A stretch of DNA of 33,362 nucleotides from a virus. The DNA is taken from positions 1 through 33,362 of the IMG/VR virus record IMGVR_UViG_3300043099_000309. One strand, given 5' to 3'. Both the position numbers and the translations under genes were made by a program. The notes beneath the pieces are model-generated. The model ran no database searches, was not told the origin of the DNA, and saw nothing but the letters and a program-made list of their open reading frames with translations. Position 1 is the first letter of the stretch. Each line of letters starts with the position of its first letter. This document shows, piece by piece, positions 14,232-21,265 of the stretch.

Positions 14232-14629
14232 GTCGCGAACTCGACGACCTCTCCGCTCAGTGGTGCGACGCGAAGGCCGACGAAGCGATCGCCGTCGCTC
14301 GCCGCCGCACCATCGAAGACCGCCTCGTCGAGCTCCTCGCGCTCGAAGAGGGCAAGGAGGGCACGACGAACGCTCGAACGGAGACCGGCTACGCCATCAA
14401 GGTCGTCGGGCGGATGAACCGCAAGGTCGACGCCGAGCGCCTTCAGGAACTCGCCGCAGAGCACGGTCTCTCCGAACACCTCGGCTCGCTCTTCCGCTGG
14501 TCCGCCGACATCAACGCGGCTGCGTGGAAAGCCGCCGCACCAACGATCACCGCGCCGCTTCTCAGCGCCATCACCACGACGCCGGGTCGCCCGTCGTTTT
14601 CCATCACCGCTCCCATCAAGAAAGACTGA
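14228..14629 (+). CDS. Hypothetical protein between Sak4 and DUF669 genes
   Basis: 133 residues from ATG at 14228, overlapping the Sak4 stop. The N-terminal half is charged and helical (ELDDLSAQWCDAKADEAIAV, then RRRTIEDRLVELLALEEGKE). A short beta part (TETGYAIKVVGRMNRKVDAE) and a long helix follow. The C-terminus is Ala/Thr/Pro-rich and ends in a SFSITAPIKKD segment. No catalytic motif is visible. Proteins of this size and shape often sit between Sak4 and DUF669 genes in phages, so a role in recombination is likely by context; function is unknown. Confidence 0.75.
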   Translation: MSRELDDLSAQWCDAKADEAIAVARRRTIEDRLVELLALEEGKEGTTNARTETGYAIKVVGRMNRKVDAERLQELAAEHGLSEHLGSLFRWSADINAAAWKAAAPTITAPLLSAITTTPGRPSFSITAPIKKD

Positions 14630-14634
14630 ACACC

Positions 14635-15108
14635 ATGGCATCCTTTGATTTCGACGCATCCTCCGTTCCGCAAACCGAGAAGAGCTACGAGGTGCTGCCC
14701 GCGGGCTGGTACACCGCCAGCGTCACCGGCGCCGAGGTGAAACAGACCAAGAGCGGCACCGGGCAATACTTGCGCGTCGAGTACACGATCTCGGGGCCGA
14801 GCGGCGCAGGCCGAAAGGTCTGGTCGAACTATAACGTCAGGAATGAGAATCCGAAGGCCGAATCCATCGGGCGCGAGCAGCTCGCCGAGCTCTGCCGCTG
14901 CGTCGGGCTCGCCCGCGTCAACGACACCGACCAGCTTCTCGGCTGCAACGTGTCGGTGAAGCTGAAGGTGCGCGAAGCCTCGAACGGCTACGAGGCGCAG
15001 AACGAGGTGCAGGGGCACAAGGCGCTCGAGGGCTCCGCGCCGCCTGCTCCGGCGGCTGCCCCGAAGGCCGCGGCGAAGGCCGGGCCGAAGCCCCCGTGGG
15101 CGAAGTGA
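14635..15108 (+). CDS. DUF669 protein, SSB-like
   Basis: 157 residues from ATG at 14635. The sequence pattern fits DUF669: FDFDASSVPQ near the start, then LPAGWYTASVTGAEVKQTKS, GQYLRVEYTISG, VWSNYNVRNENPKAESIGRE and a later NVSVKLKV. The last ~35 residues are a flexible Ala/Pro-rich tail ending in PKPPWAK, similar in style to SSB tails that recruit partners. DUF669 proteins accompany Sak4 and act like single-stranded DNA-binding proteins. It is the last gene before a probable terminator. Confidence 0.85.
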   Translation: MASFDFDASSVPQTEKSYEVLPAGWYTASVTGAEVKQTKSGTGQYLRVEYTISGPSGAGRKVWSNYNVRNENPKAESIGREQLAELCRCVGLARVNDTDQLLGCNVSVKLKVREASNGYEAQNEVQGHKALEGSAPPAPAAAPKAAAKAGPKPPWAK

Positions 15109-15119
15109 CCCTTTGAGAA

Positions 15120-15167
15120 GGTGAGGGGCGCGGACGGAAGGCGTTCGCCCGCGTCCCTCGCCGTTTT
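15120..15167 (+). terminator. Probable intrinsic terminator inside the early operon
   Basis: GGTGAGGGGCGCGG (15120-15133) pairs with CCGCGTCCCTCGCC (15149-15162), a 14-bp stem with two G-U pairs around a 15-base loop that contains a smaller inverted repeat. GTTTT follows. The T-run is short, so termination is likely partial, tuning down the nuclease and helicase genes relative to Sak4 and DUF669. Confidence 0.6.
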
Positions 15168-15188
15168 GAATAGCACAGGAAGGCAGAG

Positions 15189-16214
15189 ATGAAGATTCCC
15201 GAACCACAGAACACGATCGCCGCCCTCATCGACGCGGCGCACGAGGCAAAGCGCGCATCGCACAAGGAGTGCTTTCGCCCGCACATGGGCGCGAGCACGC
15301 TCGGCGAGAAGTGCGAGCGTAAGCTCTGGATCTCGTTCCGTTGGGCGGTGCGCGAGCAGTTCCCGGGGCGCATCCTTCGCGTCTTCCGTCGCGGGCACCG
15401 CGAAGAAGAGACGGTCGTCGAAGACCTTCGCGCCATCGGGATGAAGGTGCGCGCGACGGGTGCTGACCAGACGCGCGTGGAGTTCGGCTCGCACGTCTCG
15501 GGGTCGATTGACGGCATCATCACGGCTGGCGTGCCGGAAGCCCCGAAGGCTGCGCATGTGCTCGAAATCAAGACGCACAGTAAGAAGTCGTGGGAGGCGG
15601 TCGAGAAGGAGGGCGTCGAGAAGTCGCAACCGAAGCACTTCACGCAGATGCAGATTTACATGCGCGGAACCGGCGTCGACCGGGCGCTCTACGTTGCAGT
15701 CTGCAAGGATGATGACAGACTGCACACCGAGCGCGTCAGGTATGACCGCGAGCACGCAGAGCGCGCCATCGAACGTGGGCAGCGCATCGCCCTCGCCGAC
15801 GAGATGCCGCCGCCGATCTCGACTGACCCGACGTGGTACGAATGCAAGTGGTGCAGCGCGCACGACCTCTGCCACGGCTCGAAGGTCGTTCGTGAGGTGA
15901 ACTGTCGAACCTGCGCGCACTCAACCGCCACGCCGGAGTCGACGTGGACATGTGCGCGGCACGGCGACAACGTGATGCCGACCGACTGGACGCGCGAGGC
16001 GCACGAGTGCCACGCGCTGCACTTCGACCTCGTGCCCTGGCTCATGGCCTACATGGACGACAACGGAGCGCCCGTCTTCATCATCGACGGCACCGAGGTG
16101 ACGAACGGCCCCGGCGGCTTCAGCTCGGCCGAGATCGTCGCGAACCCGAAAGCGTGCGTCGACCCGACGCTCGTTCAGCTTCGACGCAAGTTCGACGCGA
16201 AGGTGGTGGGATGA
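15189..16214 (+). CDS. Cas4-like PD-(D/E)XK nuclease with extra C-terminal Cys domain
   Basis: 341 residues from ATG at 15189, with AGGAAGGCAG upstream. The RecB/Cas4-type core shows H70, D108 in SIDGI, E126-x-K128 in LEIKTH and QMQIYM (Q153/Q155). Four cysteines suited to an iron-sulfur cluster are C42 and the CKWCSAHDLC group (C219, C222, C228). After residue 235 a second cysteine set follows (C239, C242, C255, C274) in a short domain resembling the stand-alone protein at 17809. It would act as a 5'-3' exonuclease making single strands for Sak4. Its stop overlaps the helicase start. Confidence 0.85.
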   Translation: MKIPEPQNTIAALIDAAHEAKRASHKECFRPHMGASTLGEKCERKLWISFRWAVREQFPGRILRVFRRGHREEETVVEDLRAIGMKVRATGADQTRVEFGSHVSGSIDGIITAGVPEAPKAAHVLEIKTHSKKSWEAVEKEGVEKSQPKHFTQMQIYMRGTGVDRALYVAVCKDDDRLHTERVRYDREHAERAIERGQRIALADEMPPPISTDPTWYECKWCSAHDLCHGSKVVREVNCRTCAHSTATPESTWTCARHGDNVMPTDWTREAHECHALHFDLVPWLMAYMDDNGAPVFIIDGTEVTNGPGGFSSAEIVANPKACVDPTLVQLRRKFDAKVVG

Positions 16215-17815
16215 CCGTCGCCCTTCGAGACTACCAACAACGCGCCATCGACCAGCTCTACGCCTGGTTCGAGTCGCACCCGAGCGGGCACCCGTGCCTC
16301 GTACTCCCGACCGGCGCGGGCAAATCGCACATCGTCGCCGCGCTCTGCCGCGATGCGCTCACGAGCTGGCCGGAAACGCGCGTGCTGATGCTCACGCACG
16401 TCAAGGAACTCATCGAGCAGAACGCGGAGAAGATGCGCCAGCACTGGCCTGGCGCGCCGATGGGCATCTACTCGGCGAGCATCGGGCGGAAGGAGCTCGG
16501 CGAGCCCATCACCTTTGCGGGCATCCAGTCGATTCGGAAGCGCGCCGCCGAAGTCGGACACGTCGATCTCGTCATCATCGACGAGTGCCACCTCGTCTCG
16601 CACAAGGACGAGGGCGGCTATCGCACGTTCATCGCCGACCTCGTGCGCATCAACCCCAAGCTGCGCGTCGTCGGTCTCACTGCGACGCCGTACCGTCTCG
16701 GGCACGGCCTCATCACCGACGAGCCCGCGCTCTTCGCCGACCTCATCGAGCCGGTGAGCATCGAAGAGCTCGTGCACAAGCGCCACCTGGCCCCGCTGCG
16801 CTCGAAGGTCACGCAGGCGAAGCTGAGCACCGACGGCGTGCACAAGCGCGGCGGCGAGTACATCGAGAGCGAGCTGCAAGCGGCGGTCGACACCGCCGAC
16901 AAGAACGCCGCCGTCGTGCGCGAGGTTCTCGCGCTCGCAGGTGACCGCCGCTCGTGGCTTTTCTTTTGCTGCGGCGTCGAGCACGCACGCCACGTTTGCG
17001 ACGCCCTACAGGCCGAAGGCGTCGCTGCTGCGTGCGTAACGGGCGAGACGCCGAAGGCTGAGCGTCAGCGCATCCTAGCGGCGTTTAAGCGTGGCGAGCT
17101 GCGTGCCCTCACGAACGCGAACGTCCTCACGACCGGCTTCGATGCGCCGAACATCGACCTGATCGCGATGCTTCGCCCGACGCTCTCGCCGAGTCTCTAT
17201 GTGCAGATGGCGGGTCGCGGGCTCAGGCCGAAGGCGCACACTGACCATTGTCTCGTCCTCGACTTCGCGGGCGTCGTCGCCACGCATGGGCCGATTACCG
17301 CCGTGCAGCCGCCAGACAAGGCGGGCGAAGGCGACGGCGAAGCGCCGGTGAAAGTGTGCGACGAGTGCGGGGAGCTCGTGCACCCGACGTGCCGAACCTG
17401 CCCGTCGTGCGGCTTCGAGTTCCCGCCGCCGCCTGAGAAGAAGTTCGCGCTCAGGAACGATGACATCATGGGCCGCGACGGCTCCGACCTCATCGTCACC
17501 GAGTGGGAGTGGCGCCGCCACGTCAGCGCGTCGAACGGCCTCGAGATGCTGCGCGTCCGTTACTACGGCGCGATCTCCGACGCACCCGTCGACGAGTACC
17601 TAACGGTCCGCCATCCGGGCTACGCTGGCGACAAGGCGTGTCGCATCCTGGCGAGCATCGCGCAGAGTGCAGGCGTCTCGCCGGGCTGGGCGCTCGAAGG
17701 CGACCTAAACGCCGTCGCCGCAGCGATGAACGGCGCGAAGCCGCCACGGCTCGTGACGTTCAAACGCCGCCCAGACAACGCGCGATTTGTGGACATGAGG
17801 AGGCGCGAATGGTGA
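16211..17815 (+). CDS. SF2 DEAD/DEAH-type helicase with C-terminal zinc ribbon
   Basis: 534 residues from ATG at 16211. Superfamily 2 motifs in order: Q-like LRDYQQRAI, motif I PTGAGKS (33-39), motif II DECH (124-127), motif III TATP (157-160), motif V TTGFDAPNID and motif VI QMAGRGLRP (332-340). Residues 383-400 have five cysteines (CDEC, then CRTCPSC), a zinc ribbon common in phage SSL2-like helicases. The tail (about 400-534) is an unrecognised mixed domain. It would unwind or remodel DNA during replication and recombination, together with the nucleases on either side. The longer upstream frame is a shadow of the nuclease gene. Confidence 0.92.
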   Translation: MTVALRDYQQRAIDQLYAWFESHPSGHPCLVLPTGAGKSHIVAALCRDALTSWPETRVLMLTHVKELIEQNAEKMRQHWPGAPMGIYSASIGRKELGEPITFAGIQSIRKRAAEVGHVDLVIIDECHLVSHKDEGGYRTFIADLVRINPKLRVVGLTATPYRLGHGLITDEPALFADLIEPVSIEELVHKRHLAPLRSKVTQAKLSTDGVHKRGGEYIESELQAAVDTADKNAAVVREVLALAGDRRSWLFFCCGVEHARHVCDALQAEGVAAACVTGETPKAERQRILAAFKRGELRALTNANVLTTGFDAPNIDLIAMLRPTLSPSLYVQMAGRGLRPKAHTDHCLVLDFAGVVATHGPITAVQPPDKAGEGDGEAPVKVCDECGELVHPTCRTCPSCGFEFPPPPEKKFALRNDDIMGRDGSDLIVTEWEWRRHVSASNGLEMLRVRYYGAISDAPVDEYLTVRHPGYAGDKACRILASIAQSAGVSPGWALEGDLNAVAAAMNGAKPPRLVTFKRRPDNARFVDMRRREW

Positions 17816-18012
17816 AGCTGAAGACGATCCAAGAGTGGCGTTTGGTTGTGAACAACCCGCCGAAATGCTGCGTGAACTGTGACAACTACGTCAGCCGATT
17901 TGGCGACTGGGAAGAAGGTGCAAAGTGCAGACTGTTCGAGCAAAGCCCGCCGCGCGAGTTCGCCGAAGCCGAAAACGAGTGCCCGGCATGGCTTCAGCTG
18001 ATCCCATTCTGA
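17809..18012 (+). CDS. Small four-cysteine protein (67 aa)
   Basis: From ATG at 17809, overlapping the helicase end by 7 bases. Cysteines are arranged as KCCVNCDNY, then AKCRLF, then NECPAW. This is the same C-x2-C ... C ... C-x-A layout seen at the C-terminus of the Cas4-like nuclease (aa 239-276) and in the 124-aa protein at 32731. It is probably a metal (zinc or iron-sulfur) module. The position between helicase and VRR-NUC suggests a DNA-processing accessory, but function is unknown. Confidence 0.7.
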   Translation: MVKLKTIQEWRLVVNNPPKCCVNCDNYVSRFGDWEEGAKCRLFEQSPPREFAEAENECPAWLQLIPF

Positions 18013-18362
18013 GAGTCCCCACCGAGCACGAGGAGCAACGCAACCTCGTGCGCTGGTTTCGCCAGACGTACGGGCTCGTAACGCGCGGTGGCGTGCGCAT
18101 CTTCGCCATTCCCAACGGCTCGCAGCGCAGCCGAACGACCGGCGCGAGGCTGAAGGCCGAAGGCGTCAGCGCTGGCGTGCCCGATCTTTTCATTCCGGCC
18201 TTCTCGCTCTGGATCGAGATGAAGCGCGCCGAGGGCGGAAGCGTCTCTGCCGAGCAGCGCGACTGGCACACCTACCTGCGGAGCATCGGTCACACGGTGC
18301 TCGTTTGCCGTGGCTTTTCCCACGCGAAAGAAGAAATCGAAGCCTTCGTGAGAAAGATGTAG
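17988..18362 (+). CDS. VRR-NUC domain nuclease
   Basis: 124 residues from ATG at 17988, overlapping the previous gene by 25 bases. The VRR-NUC fold is shown by EEQRNLVRWF (E15, E16), IPNGSQRS, the catalytic GVPDLFIP (D66), IEMKR (E77, K79) and a closing SAEQRDWHTYLRSIGHTVLV. These PD-(D/E)XK nucleases act on branched DNA; in phages the stand-alone form is thought to work like a Holliday junction resolvase. It closes the recombination block that starts at Sak4. The more upstream frame start lies inside the 67-aa gene and is less likely. Confidence 0.9.
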   Translation: MASADPILRVPTEHEEQRNLVRWFRQTYGLVTRGGVRIFAIPNGSQRSRTTGARLKAEGVSAGVPDLFIPAFSLWIEMKRAEGGSVSAEQRDWHTYLRSIGHTVLVCRGFSHAKEEIEAFVRKM

Positions 18363-18394
18363 ACGAGACCTCTTTTCTTTCGTAGAACATCACT

Positions 18395-18416
18395 CGTCGA
18401 CGCATTCGCGACGACG
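18395..18416. other. Hairpin in the gap after the VRR-NUC gene
   Basis: CGTCGACGC (18395-18403), loop ATTC, GCGACGACG (18408-18416): 8 paired bases with one A-A mismatch. No T-run follows on the plus strand. It sits in the 91-base non-coding gap that separates the recombination block from the small-gene train. I see no convincing promoter in that gap. Confidence 0.4.
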
Positions 18417-18453
18417 CCGCCGAATGGGCGGGGAACTGAGAAAGGCAACGACG

Positions 18454-18630
18454 ATGGATAAGGTTACTCTTCACCGCGACGGCAGCATCACCTTCTGGTC
18501 GGTCTACAACCAGTGCTGGACGCGCTCGGTGCGCATTTCCGACCGCGAGCTGGCCGCGATGCACGCCGACGACCGCAAGCGCTGCCAGCGGCAGATGGCG
18601 CGCTACAACGCCGCGACCGAGGCCCTCTGA
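18454..18630 (+). CDS. Hypothetical small protein (58 aa)
   Basis: From ATG at 18454, with AAGG eight bases upstream; an in-frame ATG at 18424 lacks a good site. The N-terminus has a beta hairpin-like run (DKVTLHRDGSITFWSVYNQC) and the C-terminus is helical and basic (ELAAMHADDRKRCQRQMARY). No family recognised. It begins the train of small overlapping genes; its TGA overlaps the next ATG. Confidence 0.65.
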   Translation: MDKVTLHRDGSITFWSVYNQCWTRSVRISDRELAAMHADDRKRCQRQMARYNAATEAL

Positions 18631-18908
18631 TGAGCCTCCTGGTTATGGCAATCGCCGACCAACTCGCCGACGACGCCTGCGGCCCGTACTGGGGATCCAA
18701 GCTTCGTCACGACACGCGCGTTGGTCGCATTGCACGCGCCGCCCGTAGCGCCGCCGCTGCTGCGCTCGTCTGCCACCTTGGCGACGCCGACCACGCCGAG
18801 TGGCACTACGAGGCCCCCGGCTTCGGCGAGCGCCTGGCGGCGGCGCGTAGCGTCGCCTCGACGGCGTTCGAGGCTGAGGTTCGTTACTTGAAGGAGCATG
18901 GGGCATGA
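18630..18908 (+). CDS. Hypothetical protein (92 aa)
   Basis: From ATG at 18630, overlapping the previous stop (TGATG). Mostly helical and alanine-rich (RVGRIARAARSAAAAALVCH), with a middle LGDADHAEWHYEAPGFGERL segment. No membrane segment or catalytic motif stands out. It is translationally coupled on both sides. Function unknown. Confidence 0.65.
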   Translation: MSLLVMAIADQLADDACGPYWGSKLRHDTRVGRIARAARSAAAAALVCHLGDADHAEWHYEAPGFGERLAAARSVASTAFEAEVRYLKEHGA

Positions 18909-19252
18909 AGACGATCGAAGAACTCGAAGCGGAGCTCGAGACGGTCAAGCGCGAACGCGACGAAGCGCGCGCCGAGGCGGAGCGGCTGCGGGAAGAATGC
19001 CGCCTGCGCAAAGCCGAGCGCGATCAGGTTGAACGTAACGGATTTGCAGCGACAAAAGGACTGGTTGACGAATCCGAGCGGCTGCGCGCAAAGGCTCTCG
19101 CTTACGATCTAGCCTACCGCCGTGGGGCGGAGGCGATGCGGGAGGCGTGTGCGAATTGCGTCAAGCACCTTTCGCACGAGGACGGGCTCGGCATGGGCTC
19201 GCAACGCCTGGAAGGAGCCATCCGCTCGCTTCCGATTCCGGGGGAGCCATGA
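18905..19252 (+). CDS. Hypothetical coiled-coil protein (115 aa)
   Basis: From ATG at 18905 (ATGA overlap). The first ~45 residues are a strongly charged coiled coil (EELEAELETVKRERDEARAE, then AERLREECRLRKAERDQ). The second half has the segment MREACANCVKHLSHEDGLGM followed by LEGAIRSLPIPGEP, a C-terminal style frequent in small phage coiled-coil proteins of early regions. Role unknown. Confidence 0.7.
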   Translation: MKTIEELEAELETVKRERDEARAEAERLREECRLRKAERDQVERNGFAATKGLVDESERLRAKALAYDLAYRRGAEAMREACANCVKHLSHEDGLGMGSQRLEGAIRSLPIPGEP

Positions 19253-19605
19253 GCCGCGTGTCACTGCTGGAGCAGCACGCAATCGAGCTGCTGGCGGCTG
19301 ATCCTGAGTGGCGGGCGTTCCGCTTTGAGCACCGTCTTCTTACGATCTACCTGGAAGGAGGAATTGCTCCAACGTTTAGCCGGGGACCGCGAAAGGGGCA
19401 GCGAAACTGGGCAAAGCGCACCGACGTTCGCTCGATCGAAATACCGCACGATCACCACGATCGGTGGATCAAGGCATGGCAAGAGCGGACCGGATTGTGC
19501 TCGCGATGCGAAGGCCGAGGCGAGGTATTTGCTCGCTGGAATCTCGAAATTGGCGTGACCTATCGAAAGTGTCCGGTGTGCGCTGGAGGCGGGAAAAAGC
19601 CATGA
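19249..19605 (+). CDS. Hypothetical protein with DnaJ-like zinc motif (118 aa)
   Basis: From ATG at 19249 (ATGA overlap). The C-terminus carries two cysteine pairs in a DnaJ-type layout: CSRCEGRGE (C84, C87) and CPVCAGGG (C108, C111), enough for one zinc site. The N-terminus is helical (SLLEQHAIELLAADPEWRAF), and a His/Asp-rich stretch IPHDHHDRW lies at 65-73. It does not contain a J domain, so it is not a chaperone by itself. A nucleic-acid or protein binding zinc protein is plausible. Confidence 0.7.
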   Translation: MSRVSLLEQHAIELLAADPEWRAFRFEHRLLTIYLEGGIAPTFSRGPRKGQRNWAKRTDVRSIEIPHDHHDRWIKAWQERTGLCSRCEGRGEVFARWNLEIGVTYRKCPVCAGGGKKP

Positions 19606-19967
19606 TCGTCCCATCGGAAATGAACTACCGCGAGCACTGCGAGGATAACGGAGTGGGCTGCGCAAAGCATCCTCCGACGCTGCGCCTCGCTCTCTCGCCA
19701 GGGTGCGCGAGCTGGATGGTTGACGAGGATTGCCCGGGCCTGCGATGCGTGTGGCCTGCGGCGATCGAGCGGCATACGTGCGATGACCCCGGCCTATTGG
19801 ACGCAGAGTACGCAACGCAACTGCGCAGGATGGGGCTCGCGTACGCGTGGCTTCTCGACACCCGGCTCCCGATGCGCGGCAGGTTCGCGCTCCTACGTCG
19901 GATCTGGAAGGCCGAAAAGCTGCGCGCAAGGGGCAAAATCGTAGCGGGAAAGAAGGTGGAGATATGA
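19602..19967 (+). CDS. Hypothetical Cys-rich protein (121 aa)
   Basis: From ATG at 19602 (ATGA overlap). Six cysteines lie in the first 60 residues (C13, C20, C35, C44, C49, C60), with few close CxxC pairs. The second half is basic and helical (RRMGLAYAWLLDTRLPMRGR, then RRIWKAEKLRARGK). No signal peptide. The clustering of cysteines could bind metal. Family unknown. Confidence 0.65.
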   Translation: MIVPSEMNYREHCEDNGVGCAKHPPTLRLALSPGCASWMVDEDCPGLRCVWPAAIERHTCDDPGLLDAEYATQLRRMGLAYAWLLDTRLPMRGRFALLRRIWKAEKLRARGKIVAGKKVEI

Positions 19968-20569
19968 TCAACCTCGACGAAATCGAGCGCCGCGCAAACG
20001 CGGCGACGCCGGGGCCGTGGACGTATCACGAGGGATGCGGATACGTTGAGGTTCCACCGTGTGGCGCGATTGAGTTCAAGCCAGGATGGGAACGCTCGGT
20101 GCACTTCCTCGCACGCGTTCATAACAACCACGTTGAAGGCGAAGACGGCCTTGGCTTTGACGGTGCGTTTATCGCCCACGCCCGCACCGACGTACCCGCG
20201 CTCATCGCCCGCGTGCGGGAGCTGGAGGCGGAGTGCGAGCGACAGTCAACGCTTGCCGCCACGACGTTCAACGCGCTGATCGCGAACGACATCGCGCAAA
20301 TGCGCGCCTACGGCCTGAGCTACGAAGGCGTGAGGACGGTGCTGCACGAGTACAACGACGGGGAGATCTCGTTCGGCAAGCTCATGGACCTGCTTCGCGC
20401 CGCCGCGCGGGCGATGGCGGAAGAGGAGTGCGCTGCGCTTCGCGCACTACTGGTCGACGCTCATCGAGAACTTGCAACCATCGAGGCCATCACCGTTTCA
20501 CCGTCCGGGGTAGACGGTCTCATCGAACTTGTTAATCGCATTGGCCAAAAACTGGAGTCCAGCAAATGA
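19964..20569 (+). CDS. Ead/Ea22-like protein
   Basis: 201 residues from ATG at 19964, with AGAAGGTGGA upstream and an ATGA overlap. The Ead/Ea22 style is clear at the front: LDEIERRANAATPGPWTYHE, then FIAHARTDVPALIARVRELE. The remainder is long-helical (RAAARAMAEEECAALRALLV). Ea22-like proteins are common in early or accessory regions of lambdoid and other phages; their function is not established. The gene sits in the middle of the small-gene train. Confidence 0.75.
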   Translation: MINLDEIERRANAATPGPWTYHEGCGYVEVPPCGAIEFKPGWERSVHFLARVHNNHVEGEDGLGFDGAFIAHARTDVPALIARVRELEAECERQSTLAATTFNALIANDIAQMRAYGLSYEGVRTVLHEYNDGEISFGKLMDLLRAAARAMAEEECAALRALLVDAHRELATIEAITVSPSGVDGLIELVNRIGQKLESSK

Positions 20570-20571
20570 GC

Positions 20572-20576
20572 GGAGG
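20572..20576 (+). promoter_or_regulatory. Strong ribosome binding site deciding the next start
   Basis: GGAGG seven bases before the ATG at 20584. It favours that ATG over the in-frame ATG at 20566, which overlaps the Ea22-like stop. Confidence 0.55.
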
Positions 20577-20583
20577 ATTCACC

Positions 20584-20805
20584 ATGACACCGACCATCGT
20601 CGACAACTGCGCGCGCAACCACAACGGCGGGTCAGCCTCCGTGCGCATCACGTTCGAGGCTGGGCACATGGACGACTACGACCGCCCGTGCTTCGACGTG
20701 CTCGTGCTCGTGGACGACGACCGCCACGCGACGCTGACGCTGCACTACGAGGCCGCGATGGGGCTCGTGAAGGCGCTGAAGGGCGCGATGAAGGGGGACC
20801 GATGA
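20584..20805 (+). CDS. Hypothetical protein (73 aa)
   Basis: Start at ATG 20584 is chosen for its GGAGG site; ATG 20566 (six residues longer, ATGA overlap) is possible. The product is a small beta-then-helix protein: ASVRITFEAGHMDDYDRPCF, a strand FDVLVLVDDDRHATLTLHYE, and a closing helix AMGLVKALKGAMKG. No motif recognised. Its stop overlaps the next start. Confidence 0.65.
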   Translation: MTPTIVDNCARNHNGGSASVRITFEAGHMDDYDRPCFDVLVLVDDDRHATLTLHYEAAMGLVKALKGAMKGDR

Positions 20806-21113
20806 CCCTCGAAGACCTCGGCCGCCGCGCGGTGGCCTGCAAGCATTGGCGGTGGATGCCTGGGATGCTCGTGGACGGCATCCGCATCGACGGAACATGT
20901 CACTTTGTCGGTGGACTTGGAAAGCCTTGGAGGGAGGAAGACTTCCGAGAGGTGATCTGCGACGAGTGCGTGCCCGACCTCTCCGACCCCGCGACGATCG
21001 GGTGCCTGCTCGCGCTGGTGCGGCAGGCGTGGAAAGGCAACGTCGCGCCGGTCTATCCCGACAGCGACGAGGCGCTGGCAAAGCTCGTAGCCGCACTGGA
21101 GGCCGCGCCATGA
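20802..21113 (+). CDS. Hypothetical protein (103 aa)
   Basis: From ATG at 20802 (ATGA overlap, AAGGGGGA upstream). It begins LEDLGRRAVACKHWRWMPGM and continues with RIDGTCHFVGG and WREEDFREVICDECVPDLSD, followed by GCLLALVRQAWKG. This start and end style (an LxxLxxRAVACKxWRWMPGM front) is one I associate with a conserved early phage protein of unknown role. It has a CDEC pair but only scattered other cysteines. Confidence 0.7.
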   Translation: MTLEDLGRRAVACKHWRWMPGMLVDGIRIDGTCHFVGGLGKPWREEDFREVICDECVPDLSDPATIGCLLALVRQAWKGNVAPVYPDSDEALAKLVAALEAAP

Positions 21114-21265
21114 ACCGCGAAGACCTCGCCCGCGCCTACATCGGCTCCGCGCTCTTCGACAAGATCGCCCGCAACGTGGGCACTGAGGGCGCGATCCGCG
21201 CCGCGTATCATCGGCTCCTCGCGGAGCAGCACCAGGAGAGGGCGCGATGGACGCAACCATTTTGA
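21110..21265 (+). CDS. Small hypothetical protein (51 aa)
   Basis: From ATG at 21110 (ATGA overlap). The product is short, helical and basic near the end (REDLARAYIGSALFDKIARN, then AIRAAYHRLLAEQHQERARW). Its 3' end overlaps the methyltransferase start by 19 bases, so translation is probably coupled. No known family. Confidence 0.6.
   Translation: MNREDLARAYIGSALFDKIARNVGTEGAIRAAYHRLLAEQHQERARWTQPF

Noticed and set aside
15944-16210. N-terminal extension of the SF2 helicase frame
   Set aside because: Arg-rich shadow of the Cas4-like nuclease; the helicase begins naturally at the ATG at 16211 that overlaps the nuclease stop.
18363-18453. Promoter for the small-gene train
   Set aside because: No convincing -35/-10 pair; only a mismatched hairpin and a T-rich stretch are visible.
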